Shown here in pieces: positions 13,988 through 22,101 of a stretch of DNA of 42,256 nt. The stretch lies in IMG/VR virus record IMGVR_UViG_3300029286_000097, positions 1 through 42,256 of that record. One strand, given 5' to 3'. Numbering within the stretch: position 1 is the stretch's first letter; every line of letters begins with the position of its first letter. Origin of the DNA: a virus. Both the position numbers and the translations under genes were made by a program. The notes beneath the pieces were generated by a model, which was given only the letters and a program-made list of their open reading frames with translations, made no database searches and was not told the DNA's origin.

Positions 13988-14344
13988 TTATTCAGGAAAT
14001 TTTTTCATAATAATTTTATGAAACTCGCTGTTTTCTAGGTTTTTTGTCGTTTCGTTAGGTAAATCTTTTAATAACTCCGGATAATATCTCTCGTCTATTT
14101 TAATATCAGGGTTATTTTCTAAATACCATTGACCGAATTTATTAATAGCACGAGTTCCGTCGTGTAAAATACGTTTAGTATCATCTATTGGTTTTTGTCC
14201 AGCCCAAATATACAAAGGAGATAGGCTAACATTTAAACGAGATATGAAACACTTTCTGCCCTCATCCCAAACAGGTAATGATTTTTGATATTCTTCGTCT
14301 GTTAATTCAAATTGAGCGTCTTTTGAATAAAAAATTGTTTTCAT
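13988..14344 (-). CDS. Unknown protein coupled to the replication gene
   Basis: 118 residues with a mixed-charge, aromatic-rich sequence (FYSKDAQFELTDEEYQ, WYLENNPDIK). Its ATG overlaps the TGA of the initiator gene (ATGA), so the two are translationally coupled. It might help replication, for example as a helicase-loader-like partner. That is inferred only from position, as in the lambda O-P pair. Confidence 0.7.
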   Translation of the reverse strand: MKTIFYSKDAQFELTDEEYQKSLPVWDEGRKCFISRLNVSLSPLYIWAGQKPIDDTKRILHDGTRAINKFGQWYLENNPDIKIDERYYPELLKDLPNETTKNLENSEFHKIIMKKFPE

Positions 14345-15096
14345 ATTATTTCTATTTTAGATTTATTATTTATTTTAGTTAAATCGTCATCAATGTATTT
14401 ACCCACGCTTTCTAAAGTCCATTTAAATTCGGCGTTGTCAATTAGATATTTCATTACCTCGGCAACTCTAGAAGGTTTATAAGCTTTAAGGTTTTGGGCG
14501 GCACGCAGATTACGGCGGATAAATGATCTTTGTTGCTCTCTGTCGGAGAAGTCTATTTTCTTAGCTCTAGCAAATAACCCTATAATCTGGATATGCTTTT
14601 GACTATCCTTTAAAAGGTCTGGAATTACTTCTAGCGGAGCTTGCTCCGCAATATTATCTATTGTAAGAGTATCTATTGTAGTAGTATCTATTGTGTGTGG
14701 CATTTTTGCCAACGACGCTTTGGCATTTTTGCCTATAGTGATTGGCATTTTTGCCAACGAATTTATAACCTTTGGCTTTTTTGCCAACGGTTTCCAATCG
14801 TCAAAGTCCTTATTAAATCTATATAAAGTGATGTTATCGTTGGCTTTTTTGACAATAATTAAATTCATTTTAGCTAACTTTCGTAAAGAACGGCATACCT
14901 CTTGCTTTGGCATTTTTGCCAACAGACAGAATTGAGATAGGCTTATTTTGTCTTCTTTCTTCTGAAATCCATAGGTTTTTCGGATTATAACATCAAGGCA
15001 TTGTCTAGCTTCTCCGGATATTCTAATACCGCAGAGAGCCTCGAAGACTTCTGTAGCTATTGGGATAAATCCATTTTCTTTTTGAGGTGAGGCCAT
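14341..15096 (-). CDS. Replication initiator, phage O-protein-like
   Basis: 251 residues. The N-terminal 75 residues (FIPIATEVFEALCGIRISG and KISLSQFCLLAKMP) look like the winged-helix domain of lambda O-type phage replication initiators. A Lys/Thr-rich linker with repeated LAKMP or LAKKP segments leads to a basic helical C-terminus. The DNA of the repeated segments forms palindromes of the form TTGGC-N6-GCCAA, likely initiator-binding iterons inside the gene, as in lambda. It is the first gene of the leftward operon behind a consensus promoter and structured leader. Confidence 0.8.
   Translation of the reverse strand: MASPQKENGFIPIATEVFEALCGIRISGEARQCLDVIIRKTYGFQKKEDKISLSQFCLLAKMPKQEVCRSLRKLAKMNLIIVKKANDNITLYRFNKDFDDWKPLAKKPKVINSLAKMPITIGKNAKASLAKMPHTIDTTTIDTLTIDNIAEQAPLEVIPDLLKDSQKHIQIIGLFARAKKIDFSDREQQRSFIRRNLRAAQNLKAYKPSRVAEVMKYLIDNAEFKWTLESVGKYIDDDLTKINNKSKIEII
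14698..14923. repeat. Iteron-like palindromes inside the initiator gene (candidate origin)
   Basis: Copies of TTGGCATTTTTGCCAA or close variants lie at about 14698-14715, 14720-14733, 14742-14760, 14772-14790 and 14907-14923, with a degenerate copy at 14840-14854. Most are followed by CG or CA. Each has dyad symmetry. Lambda has comparable dyad iterons inside its O gene at its origin, so this is a candidate origin of replication. Confidence 0.65.
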
Positions 15097-15111
15097 ATCT
15101 TTTAAACAAAA

Positions 15112-15186
15112 AACGCAAAGTTCTCCCCTCCTATCAGCGTACTACGGCTGCCACCCGATTTTACGGATGAGGGAAAGCTCTGCGTT
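15112..15186 (-). promoter_or_regulatory. Structured 5' leader / possible attenuator of the leftward operon
   Basis: AACGCA (15112-15117) pairs with TGCGTT (15181-15186). Inside are CCCTC/GAGGG, CCG/CGG and CAGC/GCTG stems. On the minus strand the last stem arm runs into a T-run (GCGTTTTTT), as in an intrinsic terminator, between the promoter and the initiator start at 15096. An attenuator or antitermination site would fit. Confidence 0.5.
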
Positions 15187-15236
15187 CTTAGTTTAAAATT
15201 GTAGTACTTCATAGGAGTTTTTATTTAGTTAATTCT

Positions 15237-15264
15237 ATTCTATCATACCTATTAGATTTGTCAA
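15237..15264 (-). promoter_or_regulatory. Sigma70-type promoter for the leftward operon
   Basis: On the minus strand, TTGACA (15264-15259), a 16-bp spacer and TAGAAT (15242-15237). It points at the initiator gene and its leader. A second TAGAAT at 15237-15232 is spaced too far (21 bp). Confidence 0.7.
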
Positions 15265-15279
15265 TACTTTATCCACAAT

Positions 15280-15308
15280 TTGACACCGGCTTTGTATTTT
15301 GTTATAAT
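15280..15308 (+). promoter_or_regulatory. Consensus sigma70 promoter for the rightward operon
   Basis: TTGACA (15280-15285), a 17-bp spacer and TATAAT (15303-15308): a perfect consensus promoter, divergent from the leftward one only 16 bp away. It should drive the packaging and structural genes after a roughly 290-nt leader. Confidence 0.9.
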
Positions 15309-15346
15309 GTTAATGATGGTTCAGGATAGTTCTTTTCTGAGTTTTT

Positions 15347-15411
15347 CCTATTTTTAAATACTTAGTGTAGATAATACACTCGCGCCTTTACGGAAGCATC
15401 TAAAAAATAGG
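15347..15411 (+). promoter_or_regulatory. Structured leader element of the late transcript
   Basis: A perfect 9-bp stem CCTATTTTT/AAAAATAGG (15347-15355 with 15403-15411) encloses AGTGTA/TACACT and a small CC/GG hairpin. It starts about 30 nt after the expected transcription start. GTAGA/TCTAC follows near 15420-15436. The size and position resemble HK022 put-type antitermination RNA, although sequence similarity was not assessed. Confidence 0.5.
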
Positions 15412-15488
15412 AGAACTTGGTAGAGAGTTATTCTACTAATATTACATTAGATGATTACACAGTGCTTGTTAATTATCAGTATACTACT

Positions 15489-15511
15489 CTAGAGTAATCT
15501 AGGGGTTTTTT
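15489..15511 (+). terminator. Terminator-like hairpin in the late leader
   Basis: CTAGA-GTAA-TCTAG followed by GGG and a T6 run lies between the late promoter and its first gene. It could be the terminator that an upstream antitermination RNA overrides. The stem is short (5 bp). Confidence 0.45.
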
Positions 15512-15521
15512 CGTTTAATAA

Positions 15522-15631
15522 TGTTTATCTAGGTTGAGCCTTTGAGGATAACCAGGATAAACAAGTGATGGATATCGGGGTCGTGCTTGGGGAGATAAAA
15601 TCAATATGAAATTAGTCCTGTCGCCGACCCC
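15522..15631 (+). promoter_or_regulatory. Hairpins before the first late gene
   Basis: TGTTTATC/GATAAACA (15522-15529 with 15556-15563) with inner GGTT/AACC forms a stable hairpin. Then GGGGTCG (15577-15583) pairs with CGACCCC (15625-15631) around the ATG at 15606. The second stem would hide that ATG and favour a start at 15636. The rest of the 15097-15605 gap holds only the promoters and leaders listed separately. Confidence 0.45.
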
Positions 15632-15782
15632 TTTAATGACAATGACAAACAAAGACAAAGACAAAATGATCAGAGAGGCTAATCGTAAAGCCAGACTAAA
15701 GGAAAAGAGAATAGCTTATAGGCTTTCTAAACAGGATTGGGATATAGACACAACAAACGAGGACTATTTTGGAAAACATTAA
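15606..15782 (+). CDS. Small basic protein, first gene of the late operon
   Basis: 58 residues from the ATG at 15606 (AATATG context); a later in-frame ATG at 15636 would give 48 residues and begins just after a hairpin that contains the first ATG. The body is highly charged (NKDKDKMIREANRKARLKEK) with an acidic C-terminus. No family was recognised. It ends 10 nt before the next likely start. Confidence 0.55.
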   Translation: MKLVLSPTPLMTMTNKDKDKMIREANRKARLKEKRIAYRLSKQDWDIDTTNEDYFGKH

Positions 15783-15792
15783 ATATATAATT

Positions 15793-16032
15793 ATGAACTA
15801 CGAGGATTACGGCTCTAAAGCCAAAAAGAGATATGACTTTGTTAAATCTCGCTTAGATATTAAAGGTCCTACTAAACCAGGAGACTTAATGTCAAAAGCC
15901 CAAACTATGGGAAGCTTTAAAAAAAAGACTAAAGTATTACCAAAAGCTATAAACTCTAAAGTTAAACCGGGTCCAGAGATTGATTACAAAGCAGCAAATG
16001 TTGGAGGTCCAAGACTTAAATTTAATAAATAA
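15793..16032 (+). CDS. Small basic protein of unknown function
   Basis: 79 residues from the ATG at 15793 (MNYEDYGSKAKKRYDFVKSR). A TTG at 15769 would overlap the previous gene and lacks the usual start context. Lys- and Pro-rich (KGPTKPGDLM, KVKPGPEIDY), possibly DNA- or capsid-binding. It lies upstream of the terminase genes. Confidence 0.6.
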   Translation: MNYEDYGSKAKKRYDFVKSRLDIKGPTKPGDLMSKAQTMGSFKKKTKVLPKAINSKVKPGPEIDYKAANVGGPRLKFNK

Positions 16033-16046
16033 TAATACTAAATGCT

Positions 16047-16235
16047 ATGAACAAATCAATCATTTTTACAGAACAAGAAGCCAATGCTTTACTTATCTTA
16101 ATAGATATTGCTATTAGGACTAAAGGGATTGAAGCAGCTGAGGCTGGAGTAATCCTTACTAAGAAGATTAAAGAATCTTTTAAAGAAAACATTAAAGAAG
16201 AAGAGGTTAAAGAATCAGATAAAAAAGATAAATAA
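16047..16235 (+). CDS. Small helical protein
   Basis: 62 residues, MNKSIIFTEQEANALLILID at the start, helical with a charged C-terminal tail (KEEEVKESDKKDK). 2 nt before the DUF5681-like gene. No motif was recognised. Confidence 0.6.
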   Translation: MNKSIIFTEQEANALLILIDIAIRTKGIEAAEAGVILTKKIKESFKENIKEEEVKESDKKDK

Positions 16236-16237
16236 CT

Positions 16238-16615
16238 ATGGAATCAGAATCAACACAAATAGATAAAGTTGTAAACATACTAAATAACAAAGAGAAATCT
16301 GGTAATCAGTCCGATAGCAGACCTTGGTTGTTTAAGAAAGGTCAATCTGGTAATCCCGCCGGCAGGCCTAAAGGAATCACATTAAAGGAATATTGTCGTA
16401 ATTTTCTTGCTAGCCAAACAGAAAAAGAAAGAGCTGAGTTTCTAGATGGGCTAGATAAAGAAACAATCTGGAAGATGGCTGAAGGTAATCCTGATACTAA
16501 ATCAGATCTTAAACTAGAAGTTAAAGAACTACCTAAGGTTTTAAATATAATTTCAAATCAAGATGGAAACGCTAACAGTAATTCCAACCATAAAGCAGGA
16601 GCAAGCCTGGAATAA
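16238..16615 (+). CDS. DUF5681-like protein, possible small terminase partner
   Basis: 125 residues. FKKGQSGNPAGRPKG (about 32-46) is the hallmark of the DUF5681 family, common directly upstream of phage large terminases. The segment is basic and probably contacts DNA; the C-terminal region is helical. It overlaps the start of the large terminase gene by 53 nt. Recognition of the packaging start or of genome DNA is inferred from this position. Confidence 0.75.
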   Translation: MESESTQIDKVVNILNNKEKSGNQSDSRPWLFKKGQSGNPAGRPKGITLKEYCRNFLASQTEKERAEFLDGLDKETIWKMAEGNPDTKSDLKLEVKELPKVLNIISNQDGNANSNSNHKAGASLE

Positions 16616-17945
16616 ACTAGAGGATAAAGATACTAAATACATTGTCTTCGGAGGCGCCGCCGGAGGCGGGAAAAGCTGGTTACTCTGCGAATGGCTCTTG
16701 GTAAAGTGTATTCAATATCCTGGGAGTAAATGGTTTATTGCTAGAGAAGAGCTTAAAAGATTGATGAGCTCAACGTATATAACATTTTTAAAAGTTTGTG
16801 AATTTCATAAAATAGATAAATCTAATTGGAATTTAAATGGCCAGTACAACTATATTGAATTTAATAATGGGAGTAGAATCGACTTATTGGATGTTAAGTT
16901 TCTGCCTTCTGACCCTCTTTATGAGCGTTTTGGTTCTACTGAATACACCGGAGGAGCGATTGAAGAAGCTGGAGAGGTAGACTTTCTAGCTTTTGATGTT
17001 TTAAAGAGTAGAATCGGAAGACATTTAAACAAAGAATTTAATGTTCCTTCAAAGATATTAATAACTTGTAATCCTAAGAAGAACTGGTTATATCAAATGG
17101 TTTATAAACCTTGGAAGAATAAAGACTTACCGAAAGAATTTGCCTTTATTCAATCCTTATATGGAGATAATAAACATACTGCTGAAGATTATGGTTCAAA
17201 CTTAGCTCAGATTAAAGATAAAGCTAATAGAGAACGCTTAATGTATGGCAATTGGGAGTATGACGATGATCCTTCAACCTTAATAGAGTATGACGCTATC
17301 TTAGACCTTTGGACTAACACCGTAGAGAACAGCAATCAAAGATACTTAACAGCTGATATAGCTAGATACGGACAAGATAAAACAGTTATTTATTTATGGG
17401 AGGGATTTAAACTATATAAACACATAGTTAAAGAAAAATTTGGTATTGACCAAACAATAACAGAATTAAGAACCTTAGCAGAGAACGAGCAAATACCTTA
17501 TTCTCACATAATAGTAGATGAAGACGGAGTTGGTGGTGGTGTAGTTGATGGTCTTAGAGGAATTAAAGGATTCGTTAATAATTCAACTGCATTAGAGAAT
17601 CCAAAGACATTTATTAAAGAAAACTATGCAAATTTAAAGACACAATGCTACTACCTTTTAGCTGAATCAGTTAATAACCGTAAAATGTCTATAAAGGTTG
17701 ATGACCAAGTAATGAAGGCACTTTTAATAGAAGAACTAGAGCAAGTTAAGACAAAAGACATAGACAAGGAAGGTAAATTAAAGATAGTTCCTAAAGAAGA
17801 AGTAAAAGAAAAGCTAGGCAGAAGTCCTGATTACTCTGACGCCTTAATGATGAGAATGTATTTTGAACTACAACCTTCTCACCAATCTAGACCGGCAGCT
17901 AAACAATTTATTCCTAGTGGGATAGTTAGAAAGTATAGTTATTAA
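16563..17945 (+). CDS. Terminase large subunit
   Basis: 460 residues. Walker A GGAAGGGKS (30-38), a Walker B-like TGGAIEEAGE near 127-136, then the RNase H-like nuclease domain with TADIARYGQDKT (first Asp near 263), DEDGVGGG (near 319) and DYSDALMM (near 422). ATPase plus nuclease make this the DNA-packaging motor that cuts and pumps the genome through the portal. Normal length. It starts inside the DUF5681-like gene. Confidence 0.95.
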   Translation: METLTVIPTIKQEQAWNKLEDKDTKYIVFGGAAGGGKSWLLCEWLLVKCIQYPGSKWFIAREELKRLMSSTYITFLKVCEFHKIDKSNWNLNGQYNYIEFNNGSRIDLLDVKFLPSDPLYERFGSTEYTGGAIEEAGEVDFLAFDVLKSRIGRHLNKEFNVPSKILITCNPKKNWLYQMVYKPWKNKDLPKEFAFIQSLYGDNKHTAEDYGSNLAQIKDKANRERLMYGNWEYDDDPSTLIEYDAILDLWTNTVENSNQRYLTADIARYGQDKTVIYLWEGFKLYKHIVKEKFGIDQTITELRTLAENEQIPYSHIIVDEDGVGGGVVDGLRGIKGFVNNSTALENPKTFIKENYANLKTQCYYLLAESVNNRKMSIKVDDQVMKALLIEELEQVKTKDIDKEGKLKIVPKEEVKEKLGRSPDYSDALMMRMYFELQPSHQSRPAAKQFIPSGIVRKYSY

Positions 17946-17959
17946 AAGTAATATAAACG

Positions 17960-18310
17960 ATGCGTTTAAGGTTAGGCATCGAAAAAAAACAAATCTTCAA
18001 CTTGGTTTATAGATATAAAATTTGGGGCAACGTCCGCTACACTGACGACCCCAGACTTGAATCTGTAAATCAAGCAATATCAAAATTGATCACAATGAAG
18101 TCGAATAAAACTTGAATGCTGGACTTTAGCGGAACTCCTTCGGACGGGAACTGAAACAATAGTTTCAACAATCGTCTGTTATTACGCTAATAGACAGCAT
18201 TTAGGCAAGGAGCTAATAGAAATATTAGGACTAGCAGGAGGTCACATTTATATGAATATAAACACTTGAGCTTTAGACTTACTTAAATGTAATTCAAGGA
18301 GTTAAAGTGT
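17960..18310 (+). ncRNA. Structured intergenic region between terminase and portal
   Basis: A 380-nt gap in an otherwise tight operon. Clear stems: GGGG-CGTC with GACG-CCCC (18024-18052), CAGA/TCTG or CTTGA/TCAAG near 18052-18074, TGAAAC-AATA-GTTTCA (18152-18167) and GTCTGTTA/TAATAGAC (18174-18195). CTCCTT/AAGGAG (18135-18140 with 18207-18212) closes the last two as a three-way junction. A 51-codon ORF starts at 17960, but it is GC-rich and coincides with the stems. It may be a packaging-related or regulatory RNA or an RNA processing site. Confidence 0.45.
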
Positions 18311-18325
18311 AGGTAATACTAAAAT

Positions 18326-20338
18326 ATGTCAATATTAAAGCTAAATAACGAGATAAAAGAAAAGGTTAAGACTAAACTAAGTCCAGACAAAATCTTTTCT
18401 GTTTATGAAACGTCTAAATATCAACCTACTCCAGAAGAAAAAGAAGTTCTTCAGATGATACTTAAACACTTTGAGCTTGGAGATCTGACTATGCAGAAGC
18501 CCAGAGTAGAGTTTAATGATATGTCTGTTATTACTAGGATGATGTATGACCAAATGTCCTTTAATACTTACCAACCTAATAATGGAGACGGTTTAGAGGG
18601 TGATATTTTAAACAATTGGCGGTCTAATGCTATTAGACCGACAGTAAGAAATAAAGCTATTTCAATAGCTGCTCACGCTACAGCTAGACTAATTTTTCCT
18701 AAAGTATTCGCTTATGATTCTGGTAACACCGAGCAAAGAGATGCCGCTACAGTAATTGGAGACTTAATGGAATGGGCCGCTGATAAAAGCAACTACGCAC
18801 ATTATAGCCTTTTAAGAGTTTTAACAGCTTTAACTGACCCAGCCTCTATTGGATATACAGAATATTGTGAGACTTACAGAACTGTAAAGACTGAGAAGAT
18901 TAATGGTAAATGGAAGACTAAAAGAATACTAGATGATACTTTATCAGGATTTCAAGATTATGTAGTGCCTTGTAATGAACTCTATATTGAGAATCCTTTT
19001 GAACCAGATATTCAAAAGCAAGGCTGGTTGATATGGCGCAAAGTTATCTCTTATTCATTAGCTGAAGCTAAATATAAAGATAAATATAATAACTTTAAAT
19101 ATGTCTTTCCTGGTATACAGCTCATTTATAACGATGCTAACAATACATTCTATCAAGTATATGATGCCAACCTCCGACAAGATTCAGTTGAAGAAATAAT
19201 CTATTGGAACCGCACATTAGACCTTAAAATAATCATTAATAACGGGATAATGTTGACTGACTCAGATGAACCTAATCCTCGTATTGATAAGAAGTATCCT
19301 TTTGACAAGTTTTATTACGAAATGATTAGTCCTAAGTTCTTTTATGGGAAATCTCTAGCTTTCAAACTTCAATCAGATTCTAGAATTATTAATGATCTTT
19401 ATCAAATGATTATAGACGGTACATATTTGTCTATAATGCCTCCGATGATTAATGCCGGTGGAGAGTCAATCACTTCTGATGTTATTGTCCCGGGTATAGT
19501 TACAACTTTTGAAAATCCATCCTCAACCTTGACTCCAGTCCAGACCGCTAACAACCTGACTTCTGGGATTAATACTTTAACTCAAGTTGAAAGCTCGCTA
19601 GCTGAATCTAGCGTAGAACCTCAACAACAAGGAGCGAGTCCTGAAGGAAGTCAAACAGCTTATGAAATTAGCAGATTAGAACAAAATGCTAACACAGTCC
19701 TTGGTTTATTCCTTAAGATGATTGCTCAACACGTTAAAGAATATGGCAAGTTAAGACTATCAGATATTATTCAGTATATGACTATTGCTGATGTCGATAA
19801 ATTAGAGGCAAATGGAGAAATGGTTTATAAGACTTTTTTAATAGGAGATAAAAACACTTCTGGAGGTACTAAGACTCGCAAAATAGCCTTTGAAGGAAAC
19901 CTTAAAGACAGTTACTCAGACGATGAATTATTAAAGGAAAGTTATAATACATTAGAACAAGAAGACAAGTTTGAGAATACTGATCTTTATAGAGTTAATC
20001 CTGGTAAGTTTAGAGAATTAGTATTTGAACTATCTATCACTCCAGATGTTTTGAATCCTAAGAGTGAAGACTTAGAGAAGGCTTATGGGCTAGAAGCTTA
20101 TGATAGAATGATTGCTAATCCAATGGCTAATCAAGAAGAGGCTTTTAGATTAATGTTAGGACTTTATGATCAGACTAAGAAAGACCCAGACAAGTTTATT
20201 ATGCAAACAGATCCTAATGCAGTAATGCCTAATTTACCTGGTATGCCTCAAATGAATCCTAATGGAGGAATTGCTCCGGCTGGTTCTCAAAAACAGACTG
20301 TTCTTCCTCAAGTAGCAGGAAATACAAAAGTAGCTTAA
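18326..20338 (+). CDS. Portal protein (P22-like)
   Basis: 670 residues, typical of podovirus portals. The body contains an IRPTVRNKAISIAAHATARL helix near residue 100, WLIWRK and IIYWNRTLD segments of the wing/stem region, and a Gln/Pro-rich C-terminus (PNLPGMPQMNPNGG). Position straight after the terminase supports the call. It forms the dodecameric DNA channel at the capsid vertex. Confidence 0.85.
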   Translation: MSILKLNNEIKEKVKTKLSPDKIFSVYETSKYQPTPEEKEVLQMILKHFELGDLTMQKPRVEFNDMSVITRMMYDQMSFNTYQPNNGDGLEGDILNNWRSNAIRPTVRNKAISIAAHATARLIFPKVFAYDSGNTEQRDAATVIGDLMEWAADKSNYAHYSLLRVLTALTDPASIGYTEYCETYRTVKTEKINGKWKTKRILDDTLSGFQDYVVPCNELYIENPFEPDIQKQGWLIWRKVISYSLAEAKYKDKYNNFKYVFPGIQLIYNDANNTFYQVYDANLRQDSVEEIIYWNRTLDLKIIINNGIMLTDSDEPNPRIDKKYPFDKFYYEMISPKFFYGKSLAFKLQSDSRIINDLYQMIIDGTYLSIMPPMINAGGESITSDVIVPGIVTTFENPSSTLTPVQTANNLTSGINTLTQVESSLAESSVEPQQQGASPEGSQTAYEISRLEQNANTVLGLFLKMIAQHVKEYGKLRLSDIIQYMTIADVDKLEANGEMVYKTFLIGDKNTSGGTKTRKIAFEGNLKDSYSDDELLKESYNTLEQEDKFENTDLYRVNPGKFRELVFELSITPDVLNPKSEDLEKAYGLEAYDRMIANPMANQEEAFRLMLGLYDQTKKDPDKFIMQTDPNAVMPNLPGMPQMNPNGGIAPAGSQKQTVLPQVAGNTKVA

Positions 20339-20357
20339 TAAATTAAAATAAAACGTT

Positions 20358-20684
20358 ATGACAGACAAAAATCAGTTATACATTCCAGAATGGTTAGCTC
20401 TAAGTAAGGAAACTAGAGTAAAACTAGCTGAGATGTTTAATCTAAAAAGAGACATCGCAACCGAAGTAATAGCCAATCAAGTCGTATGTGATGGTTATTC
20501 TAATAAAATGCTGAAGAATATGAGTTTAGAGGCTATAAATGAAAAAGGTTTTGGTGGCCCAGACTTTCTAAGCGCTTTGGCAGAATTGCTAAAATCATTA
20601 GAGGTCGAACCAGAAAATAAGTTTGTAGAAACACCTATCATAGAAGAAGTTAAAGAAGAAGTTAAAGATAATTTAATTAACTAA
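20358..20684 (+). CDS. Unknown head-region protein
   Basis: 108 residues, MTDKNQLYIPEWLALSKETR at the start, an EVIANQVVCDGY helix and an acidic tail (EEVKEEVKDNLIN). Small acidic proteins at this place are often head or scaffold accessory proteins. No family was recognised. Confidence 0.7.
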   Translation: MTDKNQLYIPEWLALSKETRVKLAEMFNLKRDIATEVIANQVVCDGYSNKMLKNMSLEAINEKGFGGPDFLSALAELLKSLEVEPENKFVETPIIEEVKEEVKDNLIN

Positions 20685-20696
20685 TAAATAAACACT

Positions 20697-21113
20697 ATGG
20701 CAAACGCTAAACAACAATATGCAAAACAAGCTAAGTTGGCAGCTGACAAGAATAAAAAGGAAATTGAAAGGGTTAATAAAATCGTTAATGAAAAGATTTT
20801 TCCGCTCCTTAAAGAAATAAGCGATGACGTCGAAGATGCTAAAATAATTCCAGGAGTTCTTAAGACAGTAGTACAACAGGCAATCTTTAATGAGATGATG
20901 AAAAGAAAGGTTAAAGATTTAAACCTTATCAATCAATTAAAAGGAGGACAAAAAGAGCAAGTAGAAAAGTATGCTAAACTAATCACCTTACTAGAAAATG
21001 AACCAACTTCTGTCGCTTATACAATTTTAGATGGTTTAGTAGAAGAAATTATGCTTAAAGAGAAGATGGCGATGAAAAAATTGTCACTAACTGCATTATA
21101 TGAAGGTAATTAA
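20697..21113 (+). CDS. Unknown coiled-coil protein in the head cluster
   Basis: 138 residues, mostly helical with long charged stretches (MANAKQQYAKQAKLAADKNK at the start). It overlaps the next gene by 14 nt. It could be a second scaffold-like or internal protein; no family was recognised. Confidence 0.7.
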   Translation: MANAKQQYAKQAKLAADKNKKEIERVNKIVNEKIFPLLKEISDDVEDAKIIPGVLKTVVQQAIFNEMMKRKVKDLNLINQLKGGQKEQVEKYAKLITLLENEPTSVAYTILDGLVEEIMLKEKMAMKKLSLTALYEGN

Positions 21114-21438
21114 AAATAAAATTAAAAATTGGTTACTTAAAAGTCTATTAAAGACAGTTGTTGTCGGAGATATTGTTACTTTAAATACAAAAACTAAAGA
21201 AATATTTATTGACGGCAATAAAATTGATCAAGGTGAGGCTGAAGCTATAAGAGAAGAAGCTAAATATCTTGAAAAGACCAGAATTTGGGCTTTAATAATA
21301 GGTAGTTTAAATGACCAAGCTAGAGAAAGAATGTTCGAGAAAGCGGTAACAATTGATGATTTATTATTCGGGAAAGCTTTACTTTATACATTAAGCATTC
21401 AAAAGCAAATAATAAGTATATTTAAAAACATTAAATAA
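21100..21438 (+). CDS. Unknown basic protein in the head cluster
   Basis: 112 residues with a basic amphipathic N-terminus (MKVIKNKIKNWLLKSLLKTV), then beta-rich VTLNTKTKEIFIDGNK and helices. There is no clear transmembrane segment, though the N-terminus could bind membranes or nucleic acid. It overlaps the preceding gene and is followed by three hairpins. Confidence 0.65.
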   Translation: MKVIKNKIKNWLLKSLLKTVVVGDIVTLNTKTKEIFIDGNKIDQGEAEAIREEAKYLEKTRIWALIIGSLNDQARERMFEKAVTIDDLLFGKALLYTLSIQKQIISIFKNIK

Positions 21439-21464
21439 TTAATCGCATTCTGGTAGTCTTCATT

Positions 21465-21544
21465 CCATTAATAGACCCGTTTTCGTAGCGTTATCGGGCT
21501 CTGTTAGTGGGATAAAGGCTATCAGCCTGGTCGTAAAGCCGACC
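21465..21544 (+). ncRNA. Three consecutive hairpins upstream of the scaffold gene
   Basis: CCATTAATAGA-CCCG pairs with CGGG-TCTGTTAGTGG (21465-21510; 15 bp with two G-U pairs and one bulge). GGCT-ATC-AGCC (21517-21527) and GGTCG/CGACC (21529-21544) follow, ending 9 nt before the ATG at 21554. It may be a transcript-processing site or translation control for the scaffold-capsid genes. Confidence 0.5.
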
Positions 21545-21553
21545 TAAAACAAT

Positions 21554-22093
21554 ATGGAAAATGAAACTAAAACATTAGAGGAAGTCGTTTCTACTCCTCC
21601 AGTAGCTGCTGAAACTACTCAAACATCAGCGCCAGTTACTCCAGACCTTACTTCTCAAGCTGTAGCAGTTGCTGAAGCCGCTATAGAGAAACTTAAGAAG
21701 GTGGAATCTGATAGAGATAACTATAAAGAAGGTATGCTCGCTAAAGAACGCAAGCTCAAGGAACTAAAAGACCAAGGCTACGAAATAGGCGATCAAGAAG
21801 AAAGACTTACTTTAGCTGACGTTAATCGTCTAGTAGAGGAAAAACTTTCTCAAGTAAAGAAGGAGGAAACTTCTTCAGAGGTCGGAAGCCTTTATAAACA
21901 AGTCTCCGAACTAAAAACTGCTCTTGTCAATAGACAAGGACTTCCAACTACACCTACTGGGAATGGAACTGAGACCCAAGAACCTAAAGCAGCTAGATGG
22001 GTAGATGAACCGGCTACTGCCGAAAGACTTAAATCTCAGGGTTTAGACCCTAATAAAGTGTACGAAAATTGGAAAGCTAATCAACCTAATTAA
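21554..22093 (+). CDS. Scaffold-like protein
   Basis: 179 residues. A Thr/Ala/Val-rich start is followed by a long charged coiled coil (EAAIEKLKKVESDRDNYKEG and on) and a short Pro/Thr-rich linker before a basic C-terminus (AARWVDEPATAERLKSQGLD). Acidic helical protein just upstream of the decoration and capsid genes is the usual form and place of a phage scaffold, which shapes the procapsid and then leaves. Confidence 0.75.
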   Translation: MENETKTLEEVVSTPPVAAETTQTSAPVTPDLTSQAVAVAEAAIEKLKKVESDRDNYKEGMLAKERKLKELKDQGYEIGDQEERLTLADVNRLVEEKLSQVKKEETSSEVGSLYKQVSELKTALVNRQGLPTTPTGNGTETQEPKAARWVDEPATAERLKSQGLDPNKVYENWKANQPN

Positions 22094-22101
22094 TAAATTA
22101 T

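Noticed and set aside
17960-18115. 51-codon ORF in the terminase-portal gap
   Set aside because: Its codons coincide with strong stems, its composition differs from neighbours and it ends at TGA. An RNA structure explains the region better.
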